Notes: generated by a model from the sequence alone, not told the origin. 64,000 nucleotides of DNA from Nitrospirillum sp034653275 (GCF_034653275.1 NZ_JAYEES010000004.1:1-64000), one strand, 5' to 3'; counted from the stretch's first letter, positions 51,883-60,728 are shown. A program made the numbers and translations.

Positions 51883-53262
51883 CTACACCGCCGCGGGGTT
51901 TTCGATGGGCGTCTCCGCCGGCGCCGCCGCCGGCGGGGTGCGGACCGGCATGGCGATGGCGCGCAGCGACGTCGACGTCAAGCCCAGGGCGACGATACCC
52001 CATAGCGCCAGGCCGCTGCCCAGGAACATGATCTGCGGCGGGGTGTAGCGCATGAGCCAGCCGCACAAGGCGGACGACAGGGGTGCCAGGCTCATGACGA
52101 TGAACATGAACAGGCTCATGCCCCGGCCCAGCATGGCGGGCGGGATGCGGCGCTGGATCCAGGTGAAGACGCCGATCTGGATGAAGCCCGCCAGGCAGCC
52201 GGCGATGGCCATCAGCAGGGCCGCCTGCCAGGTGTGCTGGGCCAGGCCCATGGGCATGAATACCAGGGCCACCAGGCTGTCGATCAGCAGGATGGTGGCG
52301 CCCAGGGTGCGCAGGCGGAAGTTGGGCCGGGCGCCCGACACCGTCATGCCCACCAGGGTGCCCACGCCGTGCAGCCCCATCATCAGGCCGAAGCCGTCGG
52401 CGCCGTCGGCCAGCCGGTCGCGGGCGAAGACGGGCAGCACCGCCTGCAAGGGGCCGCCGATGAAGAAGGTGGTGGCCGAGAAATAAAGGCACAGGGCCCT
52501 AAGCTCCGGATCCCGCCAGAAATGGCGGATGCCGTCGCCGATGGAGCGGAAGACGGCGCCCAGGCTTTCCCCCGTCCGCGCCGGAGCGCCACCGGGCAAG
52601 GTCAGCATGCGCACCCGGTACAAGGTGAGGGCGGAGATGACGAAGGTGGCGCAGTCCACCAGGAAGGCGGCGCCCAGGCCGGCCAGGTCGCCGGGGGCCC
52701 CAGGGACCTGTGCGCCGGCGGCGGCCTTGCCGCTGCCGCCGACCACGGCGATCAGGCCGCCGGCCATCAGCGGGCCCAGCAGCAGGGTGGCCTGGCGCAA
52801 GCCCATCATCATGCCGTTGGCGGCCTGCAACTGGTCGCCCGGGACCACGCGGGGCAGGATGGTGGTGCCGGCCGGGATGCTGAAGGCGCTGGCAAGGCCG
52901 ATGCCGAAGGCCACCACGCACAGCACGGGAATGGTCAGGGTGCCGGTCAGCACCCCCACGCCCAATCCGCCCAACAGCACGGCGTTCACATACTTGGTCA
53001 GCAGCAGCACGCTGCGCGCGGGATAGCGGTCCACCAGGGCGCCGCCCACCAGCAGGAACACGGCGCGCGGGAGGCTGATCAGGCCCAGCACCAGGCCCAT
53101 GGCCAGGGTGTCGTTGGTCACGGCCAGCACCAGCCAGGGCATGGCCAGCAGGCTGAACTGGTCGCCCAGCATGGAAATGACGCCGCCACCCAGCAGCCAC
53201 AGGAAATTGCGGTTGCGCATCAGGGGATTGGGCGGGCGCTTCGGCTTTGTCGTGGCGGACAT
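51883..53262 (-). CDS. MFS efflux transporter, PadR-linked
   Basis: 459 residues, about 12 helices, MFS_3/drug-exporter style: FLWLLGGGVISMLGDQFSLLAMPWLVL at the start, motif A region GGALVDRYPARS after helix 2, and a long C-terminal half. Nine bases after the PadR gene, so the two are likely one transcript, with the PadR repressor controlling the transporter in the manner of LmrR/PadR efflux systems. Substrate unknown; organic solutes, drugs or phenolics are typical. Confidence 0.87.
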   Translation of the reverse strand: MSATTKPKRPPNPLMRNRNFLWLLGGGVISMLGDQFSLLAMPWLVLAVTNDTLAMGLVLGLISLPRAVFLLVGGALVDRYPARSVLLLTKYVNAVLLGGLGVGVLTGTLTIPVLCVVAFGIGLASAFSIPAGTTILPRVVPGDQLQAANGMMMGLRQATLLLGPLMAGGLIAVVGGSGKAAAGAQVPGAPGDLAGLGAAFLVDCATFVISALTLYRVRMLTLPGGAPARTGESLGAVFRSIGDGIRHFWRDPELRALCLYFSATTFFIGGPLQAVLPVFARDRLADGADGFGLMMGLHGVGTLVGMTVSGARPNFRLRTLGATILLIDSLVALVFMPMGLAQHTWQAALLMAIAGCLAGFIQIGVFTWIQRRIPPAMLGRGMSLFMFIVMSLAPLSSALCGWLMRYTPPQIMFLGSGLALWGIVALGLTSTSLRAIAMPVRTPPAAAPAETPIENPAAV

Positions 53263-53271
53263 GGGCGTGCC

Positions 53272-53967
53272 TCAGGACAACGGGGGGTTGGCGGGCTTGG
53301 CCGCCCGGGGACGTCTGGTCTTGGCCGCCGGTGGCGGCGGCACCGGCGGCGGCGTTTGGGCGTATTCCGGGGGCAGGGGCGGCTGGCCCGCGGGAAACAG
53401 GCCCATCAGGCGCGCCCGGTCATAGTCGGGCGGACGGATGTCGCCGGCCTCGATGGTTTCCACCAGCTTGGCCAGCCATGCGTTCTCCGTCTCCAGGTGG
53501 GCCAGGCCGTTTTCCAGGATGGCCCGCATGCCCGTGGATTGGACGGGCGCCAGATAGTCCGCCAGCGCCTTCAGGGGACGGTGATAGTCCCGCTGCACGG
53601 CCAGGCGCTGGCGCAACGCGTCCGCCACCGCGTCGGGATCGGCGTGGTGCAGGAACATCAGCGCGGGATAGAGCGGGTGATAACGGGGCGAGACGTCGGC
53701 CAGCCGTTCCGCCATCAAGGCGTGGAACCGGGCACGGCCGGCGGGCGTCAGCCCATAGGTGGTGCGCTCTCCCCCACGGGCCACCGCCTCCACCCCCTTG
53801 GCCTCGATCAGGCCGTCGCGCGCCAGGCTGCGCACGGCGTAGTACAGCGTGCCCACGTCCACGTCGATGTAATGGTCGACGTGGGCCGCCGTCAGCCGCC
53901 GCTTGATTTCATAGGGGTGCAGGTCGCCGCCCTGCAGCACGCCCAGGATGAGGAGTTCCGCTTTCAT
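53272..53967 (-). CDS. PadR-family transcriptional regulator
   Basis: 231 residues. PadR winged helix: ELLILGVLQGGDLHPYEIKRRLTAAHVDHYIDVDVGTLYYAVRSLARDGLI (about 4-54), then the C-terminal helical dimerisation region. Unusual tail (about 200-231) rich in proline and basic residues. A perfect 9-bp dyad overlaps the start codon, so autoregulation is likely. The transporter follows after 9 bases. Confidence 0.9.
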   Translation of the reverse strand: MKAELLILGVLQGGDLHPYEIKRRLTAAHVDHYIDVDVGTLYYAVRSLARDGLIEAKGVEAVARGGERTTYGLTPAGRARFHALMAERLADVSPRYHPLYPALMFLHHADPDAVADALRQRLAVQRDYHRPLKALADYLAPVQSTGMRAILENGLAHLETENAWLAKLVETIEAGDIRPPDYDRARLMGLFPAGQPPLPPEYAQTPPPVPPPPAAKTRRPRAAKPANPPLS

Positions 53968-54002
53968 AGTTTAAACAAACTAATATAGTTGGATTAAACT
54001 AT
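53966..54002. promoter_or_regulatory. Candidate PadR operator at the padR start
   Basis: ATAGTTTAA (53966-53974) and TTAAACTAT (53994-54002) form a perfect inverted repeat; AACT and AGTT form a smaller dyad inside. The left arm overlaps the initiation codon of the PadR gene (53965-53967). This is by far the most AT-rich stretch here and suits autorepression. Confidence 0.7.
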
Positions 54003-54102
54003 CAATCGGCATTTTACCCGGATTTTATGGGCGTGATGGTTTTCCGTTCGGCCCTGCGCATCCCCCTTGCGGGCGGGCGCCGCCCGCGATTCAATGCGCA
54101 CC

Positions 54103-54450
54103 ATGAACCGCCTCACCCTCCGCATCGATTTCGGTGACCAGGGCGCCGTCGGCCCCGGCAAGATTCGTCTGCTGGAAGCCATCGCCGAGCACCACTCCAT
54201 CTCCGCCGCCGGGCGGGCCATGGGCATGTCCTACCGTCGCGCCTGGCAGCTGGTCGACGCCTTGAACCAAACCTTCGCCCAGCCCTCGGTCACCACCCAG
54301 GTGGGCGGCGGCGGGGGTGGCGGGGCCGCCCTGACGGAGTTTGGGCATGAGCTGGTGGCGGCCTATCGCACCATGGAGAAGGCGGCGGCCGAGGCCACGG
54401 CCGACGTCCGCGCCAGCCTGGCCGGCCGCCTGCGGCCACCCGGCGCCTAA
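54103..54450 (+). CDS. modE: ModE-type winged-helix regulator (no MOP domain)
   Basis: 115 residues from ATG 54103. The LysR-like winged helix of ModE is clear: GPGKIRLLEAIAEHHSISAAGRAMGMSYRRAWQLVDALNQ (about 16-55). The protein ends soon after (FGHELVAAYRTMEKAAAE), so it lacks the two molybdate-binding MOP domains of E. coli ModE; one-domain ModE regulators are common in alphaproteobacteria. modABC with a perfect ModE box lies 1-4 kb away, so it probably represses that operon. The start is uncertain (ATG 54094 alternative) and no ribosome site is clear. Confidence 0.8.
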   Translation: MNRLTLRIDFGDQGAVGPGKIRLLEAIAEHHSISAAGRAMGMSYRRAWQLVDALNQTFAQPSVTTQVGGGGGGGAALTEFGHELVAAYRTMEKAAAEATADVRASLAGRLRPPGA

Positions 54451-54546
54451 GGTCGCGCGCGGCCGTCTGGACAACGTTGTCAGAAGACGCCGGACCGGCC
54501 CCCGTGCTATCCCTCCCACCATAAGAATTGGCAGGAGGAACACCCC

Positions 54547-55530
54547 ATGCGCTTCGCCGGCTTCACGACCTTCGTCGCCGCCTTGGCCACGGCCGTCATC
54601 GCCCATGCGGCCGACAACGACCATTTCCGCAGCCGCATCACCCTGTTCGACGTCGCCAGCGGCAAGACCACGGTGCTGTTCACCGACGACACGGTGTGGG
54701 AGGCGCCGAATTGGGCGCCGGACGGCCAGTCGCTGCTGGCCAACAGCCAGGGCATCCTCTACCGCATCCCCGTGGCGGGACCGGATGCCGGCCACCCCAC
54801 GGCCATCCCCATGGGCGACCTGCGCTGCAACAACGATAAGGCCTACACCCGCGACGGCGGCAGGATCGCCGCGTCGTGCGGCGTGGGGTCCATGCGCGAC
54901 AGCTTCGTCTATGTCGTGGGTAAGGACGGCGTGGCCCGGACCGAGGACGCGCGGCGCATGACGCCCGCGACACCCAGCTATTTCCATGGCTGGTCGCCGG
55001 ATGGCCAGTGGCTGTCTTTCGTCGCCAAGCGCGACGGCGCCCAAACCTACAACCTCTACCGCGTGCCGGTGGACGGCCCCGTGGATGGCAGCGCGGAACA
55101 GCGCCTGACCAACATCGCCGCCAGTGACGACGGCCCGGACTACAGCCCCGATGGGCGCTGGATCTACATCAACTCCGACCGGCAGGGCGGCTGGGACATC
55201 TGGCGCCTGCCGGCCGACGGCGCCGGTCCCAACGAATCGCGGGCGCAGCGGGTGACGCAGGACGCGCTGGAGGACTGGTTCCCCCACCCGTCACCGGATG
55301 GGCGCCACCTGCTGATGCTGTCCTTCCCCGCCGGCACCAAGACGCACGACGGCCGCATCCCCGGCGTGCAACTGCGTCTGATGGCCCTGCCGGGCGACGC
55401 GGCGCCCCGGGCCGACGCCCCCATTCGGACCCTGCTGACCTTTTTCGGCGGCCAGGGCTCCCTGAACGTCAATTCATGGTCGCCGGACAGCCAGCGTTTC
55501 GCCTTCGTCAGCTACGAACCCATGCCTTAA
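54547..55530 (+). CDS. Exported PD40/TolB-like beta-propeller protein
   Basis: 327 residues. Signal peptide (about 1-21, AHA-AD), then repeats of the PD40 type: WAPDGQSLLAN, WSPDGQWLSFVA, YSPDGRWIYINSD, PSPDGRHLLM and WSPDSQRFAFVS, suggesting a beta-propeller in the periplasm. Ribosome site AGGAGGAAC before ATG 54547 is strong. It lies after modE and converges on modC; the stop codons overlap. Whether it has anything to do with molybdate is unknown. Confidence 0.8.
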   Translation: MRFAGFTTFVAALATAVIAHAADNDHFRSRITLFDVASGKTTVLFTDDTVWEAPNWAPDGQSLLANSQGILYRIPVAGPDAGHPTAIPMGDLRCNNDKAYTRDGGRIAASCGVGSMRDSFVYVVGKDGVARTEDARRMTPATPSYFHGWSPDGQWLSFVAKRDGAQTYNLYRVPVDGPVDGSAEQRLTNIAASDDGPDYSPDGRWIYINSDRQGGWDIWRLPADGAGPNESRAQRVTQDALEDWFPHPSPDGRHLLMLSFPAGTKTHDGRIPGVQLRLMALPGDAAPRADAPIRTLLTFFGGQGSLNVNSWSPDSQRFAFVSYEPMP

Positions 55531-56630
55531 CTTCCCTGGTCGAGGGCAACCGCCTTGACGATGGCCCACAGCGCCTGGCCGGGGGTGACGCTCAGCGCGT
55601 CGGCGCTGGTGCGGGTGATGCGGGCCATCACCGGGACGCCCACGCAGTCCAGGCGCACCACCCGGCTGCCGTGCGCGTCCTCCCGCACGTCGGCGACGAT
55701 ACCGGGCAGGATATTCAGGGCCGACAGGCCCTGCGGCGGCCTGTCGGACAGCAGCACGTCGCGGGCGGGGATGCGCAGACGGGTGCGGGCGCCCGGCGCC
55801 AGGTGGGGCGGCAGGTGGGGCACCAAGATGCGGCCCGCGGCGGTGTCCAGTTGGAACAGCCCGTCGCCGGTGCGCGCCTCCACCACCGCGTCCAGCAGCG
55901 ACCCGGCCTCCGCCCCGCCCGTCAGGTCCATCAGGTCGGGGCGGGACCATAGGGTGCCCGGGGCGCCCACCGCGCGCACGCGGCCGTGGTCCACCATCAC
56001 CACGGTTGTGGCCAGGCGCGCCACCTCCGCCACCGCGTGGGTGACGTACAGGATGGGCAGGCCGGCATGGTCGCGCAGCCGTTCCAGATAGGGCAGGATC
56101 TCGGCCTTGCGCGCCTCATCCAATGCGGCCAGCGGCTCATCCATCAGCAGGATGCGCGGGGCGGCCAGCAGGGCGCGGCCCAGGGCCACGCGCGCCTTCT
56201 CACCCCCCGACAGGCCGGCTGGGCGGCGGGCCAGCAGGGGGGCGATGCCCAGCAGATCGGTCACCGAGTTCAGCGTGGGCGCCTCCGCCGTCAAATGGCG
56301 GCGGGCGAACCAACGGCCGTACAGCAGGTTCTGCCGCACCGTCAGGTGGGGCAGCAGCCGCGCCTCCTGGAAGACATAGCCGACGCGGCGGCGGTGGGGT
56401 GGCAGCCACAGGCCGGCCGCAGTGTCCACCAGCGGCACGCCATCCACGGCGATACGCCCCCGGTCCGGGCGTTTCAACCCCGCCACCAGGTCGATGAGGG
56501 TGCTCTTGCCTGAGCCTGACTGGCCGAACAGCACGGTCAGGCCCCGGCCGGCCGTCACCTCCGCCCGCAGGTCGAAGGCGCCCTGGCGCAAGGTGACATC
56601 AAGCTCAAGGGCCGGCGGCGCGCTCATCAT
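55527..56630 (-). CDS. modC: Molybdate ABC transporter ATP-binding protein
   Basis: 367 residues from ATG 56630. ABC ATPase: Walker A GQSGSGKST (36-44), Q-loop Q88, signature LSGGE (140-144), Walker B LLMDEPLAAL (161-170) and switch H198. The C-terminal portion (about 290-360: LSALNILPGIVADV, then VGVPVMARITRTSADAL) is a MOP/TOBE-type domain, as in ModC. The start overlaps the modB stop by 4 bases (ATGA), so the two are coupled. Cytoplasmic energiser of molybdate import. Confidence 0.95.
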   Translation of the reverse strand: MMSAPPALELDVTLRQGAFDLRAEVTAGRGLTVLFGQSGSGKSTLIDLVAGLKRPDRGRIAVDGVPLVDTAAGLWLPPHRRRVGYVFQEARLLPHLTVRQNLLYGRWFARRHLTAEAPTLNSVTDLLGIAPLLARRPAGLSGGEKARVALGRALLAAPRILLMDEPLAALDEARKAEILPYLERLRDHAGLPILYVTHAVAEVARLATTVVMVDHGRVRAVGAPGTLWSRPDLMDLTGGAEAGSLLDAVVEARTGDGLFQLDTAAGRILVPHLPPHLAPGARTRLRIPARDVLLSDRPPQGLSALNILPGIVADVREDAHGSRVVRLDCVGVPVMARITRTSADALSVTPGQALWAIVKAVALDQGS

Positions 56631-57328
56631 GACATCCCGCCGATGCGCCGGCTGACGCTGCGCGCTAACGCTTCCGACAGCAGCAACGCCATCAGCGACA
56701 GCACCACCGACACCGCCACCAGGCGCAGGGCGCCGGCGTCGCCGCCGGGCGACTGGGTGTAGGCGTAGATGGCGCCCGACAGGGTCTGGGTACGGCCGGG
56801 GATGTTGGAGACGAAGGTGATGGTGGCGCCGAATTCGCCCAGCGCCTTGGCGAAGGCCAGCACCGCGCCGGCCAGCACGCCGGGCAGCATCAGGGGCAGG
56901 GTGACGGTGGCGAACACCCACAGGGGCGGGGCGCCCAGGGTGCCCGCCGCCTGCTCCAGCCGGGTGTCCACCGCCTCGATGGACAGGCGGATGGCCCGCA
57001 CCATCAGGGGGAAGCCCATGACGCCGGCCGCCAGCGCGGCCCCCGTCCAATTGAAGGCGAAGACGATGCCGATGCTGGACAGCGGCTTGCCCAACCAGCC
57101 CTGCCGTCCCATCAACAGCAACAGGGTATAGCCCGTCACCACCGGGGGCAGGATCAGGGGCAGGTGGACGACGCCGTTCAGCAGGTCGCGCCCCCAAAAC
57201 CGGCCGCGGGCCAGCGCCAGGGCCACGGCGATACCGGGGGGCAGCGACGCCAGGGTGGCCCAAATGGCCACCTTAAGGCTGAGATGGATGGCCGCCACCT
57301 CGTCCGGGCCAAAACCGAAGTCGTTCAT
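56627..57328 (-). CDS. modB: Molybdate ABC transporter permease
   Basis: 233 residues, inner membrane, about six helices. The EAA loop region is seen as EQAAGTLGAPPLWVFATVTLPLMLPGVLAG (about 144-173) and the ModB-type KALGEFGATITF segment follows. It begins 24 bases after the modA stop and overlaps modC by 4 bases. It forms the channel of the molybdate importer. Confidence 0.95.
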   Translation of the reverse strand: MNDFGFGPDEVAAIHLSLKVAIWATLASLPPGIAVALALARGRFWGRDLLNGVVHLPLILPPVVTGYTLLLLMGRQGWLGKPLSSIGIVFAFNWTGAALAAGVMGFPLMVRAIRLSIEAVDTRLEQAAGTLGAPPLWVFATVTLPLMLPGVLAGAVLAFAKALGEFGATITFVSNIPGRTQTLSGAIYAYTQSPGGDAGALRLVAVSVVLSLMALLLSEALARSVSRRIGGMS

Positions 57329-57352
57329 GAGGGCCGAGCGGTCAGGAAGGAA

Positions 57353-58168
57353 TCACGGCGCCGACAGTACGGTGAAACCCTGCGCCTCGAACAGGGGGCG
57401 CGCCTTGGGGCTGGCCAGGAAATCCAGAAAGGCCCGCGCCTGGGCGCTGGTGGCCTCCTTGGCCAGGGCGATGGGGTAAAGGATGGGCGCGTGGCTGTCG
57501 GCCGGGAAGGTGGCGACGATGCGCACCCCCGGCTCCGCCATCGCGTCGGTCTTATAAACGATGCCGAAGGGCGCCTCCCCCCGGGCCACCAGGGCCAGGG
57601 CGGCGCGCACGTTCTCCGCCGGGGCCAGGTGGTCCCGCACCTTGTCCCACGCGCCCAGCGTCTGCAGGGCGGCCTTGGCATACTTGCCGGCGGGCACGGC
57701 GGCCGGGTCGCCCACCGCCAGGCGGCCCCCCGTCTGCGCGGCATCCAGCGCCTGGTCCAGGGCGAAGCCCGGCTTGATCTCGACGGTGGTCTTGGTATCG
57801 GCGGCGGCCACCAGCACCAGCTCGTTGCCCAGCAGGTCCCGCCGGGTGGACGGCTGGATCAGGCCCTTGCCCGCCAGATAGTCCATCCAATCCTCATCGG
57901 CCGAGATGAACAGGTCGGCGGGGGCGCCGGCCTCGATCTGCTTGGCCAGCGCGGAACTGGCGGCATAGGTGACGGTGGCCTTGGCCCCGCCGCCCGCCAC
58001 GAAGGCCGCGTTGGCGGTATCCAGCGCGTTCTTCAGGCTGGCGGCCGCGAACACCAGGGGGCCCCCGCCTTGCGCCAGGGCGGGGGTGGCACCCAGGGCC
58101 ATCACCGCCGCCATCGCGCCGGCCGCCGCCAGCCGGCCCAGCATCCGCCGGTTCCACATCCCACGCAT
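57353..58168 (-). CDS. modA: Molybdate-binding periplasmic protein
   Basis: 271 residues. Signal peptide to about ALA-Q (residue 32), then VFAAASLKNALD (about 39-50, the oxyanion-binding AASL motif), ATVTYAASSALAKQIEAGAPADLFISAD and the C-terminal LDFLASPKARPLFEAQGF. It binds molybdate (or tungstate) and delivers it to ModB. First gene of the operon; a perfect ModE box lies 26 bases upstream, so molybdate should repress it. Ribosome site AAAGGG. Confidence 0.96.
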   Translation of the reverse strand: MRGMWNRRMLGRLAAAGAMAAVMALGATPALAQGGGPLVFAAASLKNALDTANAAFVAGGGAKATVTYAASSALAKQIEAGAPADLFISADEDWMDYLAGKGLIQPSTRRDLLGNELVLVAAADTKTTVEIKPGFALDQALDAAQTGGRLAVGDPAAVPAGKYAKAALQTLGAWDKVRDHLAPAENVRAALALVARGEAPFGIVYKTDAMAEPGVRIVATFPADSHAPILYPIALAKEATSAQARAFLDFLASPKARPLFEAQGFTVLSAP

Positions 58169-58193
58169 GTTTCGCCCTTTGCCGTCAGGTTGA

Positions 58194-58217
58194 CGCTATA
58201 TCTCGATGAATATAGCG
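58194..58217. promoter_or_regulatory. ModE box of the modABC promoter
   Basis: CGCTATAT (58194-58201), 8-base spacer, ATATAGCG (58210-58217): a perfect palindrome matching the ModE consensus (CGnTATAT-N6-8-ATATAnCG). It lies 26 bases upstream of modA, where bound ModE would block transcription. The divergent Ser/Thr-rich gene starts about 230 bases away. Confidence 0.92.
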
Positions 58218-58451
58218 TGCGCGCGAAGCTGGCGCCACGCGCAACCTTCGCCGTCACCGATCCCATATCGTTGCAATCCTGCGAACCATGGCCGTCCGCA
58301 ACGGCGCACAGGCCCAAGGCTGTCGCGCGATTTGCGGGCGGACCGCATGCCCTCTTGCCGCTGGCGGCGGGCGGGGGGCCGCACCACCCTGGCGTCCTGC
58401 GGGCGCGGGATCGATCCTGCGCCCATCCCAGTCCTGAACGGGGGTTTAGTC

Positions 58452-58829
58452 ATGACCAGCATTACGTCCGGCACCAACATGACCGTTTCGCTCACCACCC
58501 TGCTGCAGGGTGGCGGTGCGGCATCCGGCACCGCGTCATCCACCGGCGCCTCCTCGTCCGACAGCGGCGGCTCGACCAGTGGCGCCAGCGGCAGCACCTC
58601 GACCAAGGCCGTGACCAGCACGGTCACCACCACCGCACCGGACGGGTCGACCACCACCACCGTCACCTATTCCGACGGGTCCACCACCACGACCACCACG
58701 CCGGCCACCCAGTCGGCCAGCGCCAACGGCGCATCAGGCAAGGGCGGATTGGGGCAAGGCGGCGATGGCGATGCCAGCACCAGCAGCAGCCAGGGCGGGC
58801 AGATCAGCTCGGTCAACATGCTGGTGTAA
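58452..58829 (+). CDS. Ser/Thr/Gly-rich low-complexity protein
   Basis: 125 residues from ATG 58452 (GGGG upstream); an upstream extension in the same frame looks like non-coding antisense. About half the residues are S, T or G, in runs such as STTTTVTYSDGSTTTTTTP (about 68-86) and GGAASGTASSTGASSSD. No signal peptide, membrane helix or Cys. The repeated TTTTV/TTTTT blocks suggest an unfolded, possibly surface or modified protein, or an inflated low-complexity frame. The ModE box lies about 230 bases upstream. Function unknown. Confidence 0.6.
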   Translation: MTSITSGTNMTVSLTTLLQGGGAASGTASSTGASSSDSGGSTSGASGSTSTKAVTSTVTTTAPDGSTTTTVTYSDGSTTTTTTPATQSASANGASGKGGLGQGGDGDASTSSSQGGQISSVNMLV

Positions 58830-58939
58830 TCAAATTACCTTGCGCGCAATATAATTCATCCTGTAGCTTCGGGGCATGATCGGGGACCCCACGGCGCCGC
58901 CATGGGCCGTCCCGCCAGCGGAGAAACGGGGGGAAGGCC

Positions 58940-59422
58940 ATGGCGACGGTTTACGACTACACGGTGCGGGACGCGGCCGGCGGCCCGGTGGACATGGCGG
59001 CCTACAAGGGCAAGGTCCTGCTGGTGGTCAACGTGGCCAGCAAGTGCGGCTTCACCCCGCAGTACAAGGGACTGGAAGCCCTGTACCGCAAGTACAAGGA
59101 CCAGGGCCTGGTCATCCTGGGCTTTCCCTGCAACCAGTTCGGCCAGCAAGAGCCGGGCGACGCGCAGGAAATCCAGAACTTCTGCTCCCTCACCTATGAC
59201 GTCACCTTCCCGGTCCTGGCCAAGGTCGAGGTCAACGGCGACAAGGCCGAGCCGCTGTACGAGCATCTCAAGGGCCGCGCCCGCGGCTTCCTGGGCAGCA
59301 AGTCCATCAAGTGGAACTTCACCAAGTTCCTGGTGGGCAAGGACGGCAAGGTGAAGCGCTACGCCCCCCTGGCCAAGCCGGAACAGCTGGAAAAGGCCAT
59401 CCAGGCGGCGCTTGCCGCTTAA
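58940..59422 (+). CDS. Cys-type glutathione peroxidase
   Basis: 160 residues, cytoplasmic. GPx family with the peroxidatic cysteine in NVASKCGFTPQYKGLE (C36), the FPCNQFGQQEPG motif with conserved Gln, and WNFTKFLV with the conserved tryptophan and asparagine of the tetrad. A Cys replaces selenocysteine, as in most bacterial members, which usually take electrons from thioredoxin. It detoxifies peroxides. Ribosome site GGGGGGAAGG precedes ATG 58940. Confidence 0.93.
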   Translation: MATVYDYTVRDAAGGPVDMAAYKGKVLLVVNVASKCGFTPQYKGLEALYRKYKDQGLVILGFPCNQFGQQEPGDAQEIQNFCSLTYDVTFPVLAKVEVNGDKAEPLYEHLKGRARGFLGSKSIKWNFTKFLVGKDGKVKRYAPLAKPEQLEKAIQAALAA

Positions 59423-59440
59423 CGCCCCCGGGCGCTCGGC

Positions 59441-59460
59441 ACCCGCATTCGCGGGGTTTT
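59441..59460 (+). terminator. Short terminator after the glutathione peroxidase gene
   Basis: CCCGC (59442-59446) pairs with GCGGG (59451-59455) around ATTC, followed by GTTTT. The stem is short, so termination is likely moderate. Confidence 0.5.
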
Positions 59461-59470
59461 CCCACTCGGC

Positions 59471-60088
59471 CTAGCCCCGGTACTCCCCGGCCAGCAGGCC
59501 CATGACCAGGCTGTCGTGCCACTGGCCCATTAGGGAATAGGTCTGCCGCTCCCGCCCCTCGATGCGAAAGCCCAGCTTTTCATAGCAATGGACGGCGCGG
59601 GTGTTGATGGCCAGCACCCGCAGGCCGATGCGGTGCAGGCCCAAGGGGCCGAAGGCATGGCGCAACAACAGGCGCATGGCCCGCATGCCCAGGCCCCGGT
59701 CCAGCACGCCCGGATCCAGCAGCCCTATGCCTAAGCTGGCGGTGCGCAGGCCGGGCGCCAGCGCGTCGTTCACCCCGCCCAGGCGCACGCTGCCGATCAT
59801 GCGGTCGGGCAGGGGGCCGTCCGGCCCCTCCACCCCCCGCTCCGGCAGGGCGATGGCCCAGCTGTAGGGGAACTTCAGTTGGTCGGCCATCCACTGGTCG
59901 GCATCCGCCTGGGTATAGCCCGGGGGCGCGCCGCTGCCGTCCCAGCCCATCAGGCGGTGGATTTCCGGATCACGGCCCAGGGCCAGGCGCGCGGCGACGT
60001 CGTCCAGGCGCAAGGGCCGCAGGATGACGACGCCGTCGTCCAGGGTGGGCACGATCATCGGGGCGGGTATCGCATCCGCATCCACCAT
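59471..60088 (-). CDS. GNAT-family N-acetyltransferase, RimJ-like
   Basis: 205 residues. RimJ/RimL-type fold: VILRPLRLDDVAARLALGRDPE at the N-terminus and the acetyl-CoA motif LGIGLLDPGVLDRGLGMRAMRLLLRHAFGPLGLHRIGLRVLAIN (split at about 120-165). Such enzymes acetylate N-termini of proteins or small amines. Ribosome site GGAAGGA before ATG 60088. It converges on the peroxidase gene. Confidence 0.85.
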   Translation of the reverse strand: MVDADAIPAPMIVPTLDDGVVILRPLRLDDVAARLALGRDPEIHRLMGWDGSGAPPGYTQADADQWMADQLKFPYSWAIALPERGVEGPDGPLPDRMIGSVRLGGVNDALAPGLRTASLGIGLLDPGVLDRGLGMRAMRLLLRHAFGPLGLHRIGLRVLAINTRAVHCYEKLGFRIEGRERQTYSLMGQWHDSLVMGLLAGEYRG

Positions 60089-60186
60089 GCAGGCATCCTT
60101 CCATCACCAGGTCCCCGCGTCCACCTTCCCGAAGGGACGCGGGCCTGGCAAGGCGTAAGGCGGACTGCGAGTGCGATATGGGGCCG

Positions 60187-60618
60187 TCAGGACTCGATCT
60201 TGATCTGGTCCGGGTCGGATACCACGATGTGGGTCTGGTAATAGGACTGGCCGGTGCGTTCGCCACTCTGGTTCAGGTACCAGATGGTGACGCGCCGCGC
60301 CTCACCCAGCACGGTGATGCGGTGGCCCTTGAAATGGGCGTCGGCATCCTCGCCGTAGGCTTGCTTGAAGGCCGGCACGGCGCCCGGCAGGATCTCGATC
60401 GTCAGGGTGTGCGGGTCGCGGTAGTCCTCCTGCGAATTCAGGAAGATGCGGCCGTTCTGCCGGCCGGTCGCGACCACGTCCAGGACGTAGGTGTCGGAAT
60501 AGACGTCCGGCGCCACGGCGGCGGCGTAGTGGATGGCGTCCTCGGTGGTCAACGGCTGGGTGGCGCAGCCGGCGGCGAGAAGCGTGGAACCGAGAAGCAG
60601 CAGCGCGGCGGTCTTCAT
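60187..60618 (-). CDS. Small lipoprotein, AT-hook free
   Basis: 143 residues from ATG 60618. Signal peptide with lipobox LLAAGC (Cys at about 17). The mature part (APDVYSDTYVLDVVATGRQNGRIFLNSQEDYRDPHTLTIEILPG, then GHRITVLGEARRV) is beta-rich. No family recognised. Probably membrane-anchored in the envelope. It stands between GNAT and the atoE-like gene on the same strand. Confidence 0.7.
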   Translation of the reverse strand: MKTAALLLLGSTLLAAGCATQPLTTEDAIHYAAAVAPDVYSDTYVLDVVATGRQNGRIFLNSQEDYRDPHTLTIEILPGAVPAFKQAYGEDADAHFKGHRITVLGEARRVTIWYLNQSGERTGQSYYQTHIVVSDPDQIKIES

Positions 60619-60728
60619 GGGCGATGTCCCTGGCAAGATGAGGCGCGCCGGCAGGATAGCCCAGGCCGGCGCCCTCCTTCAATTTCATGGCGACCCTGCG
60701 ACGTTCTTGCAACTGGGCCGAGGGCGTT

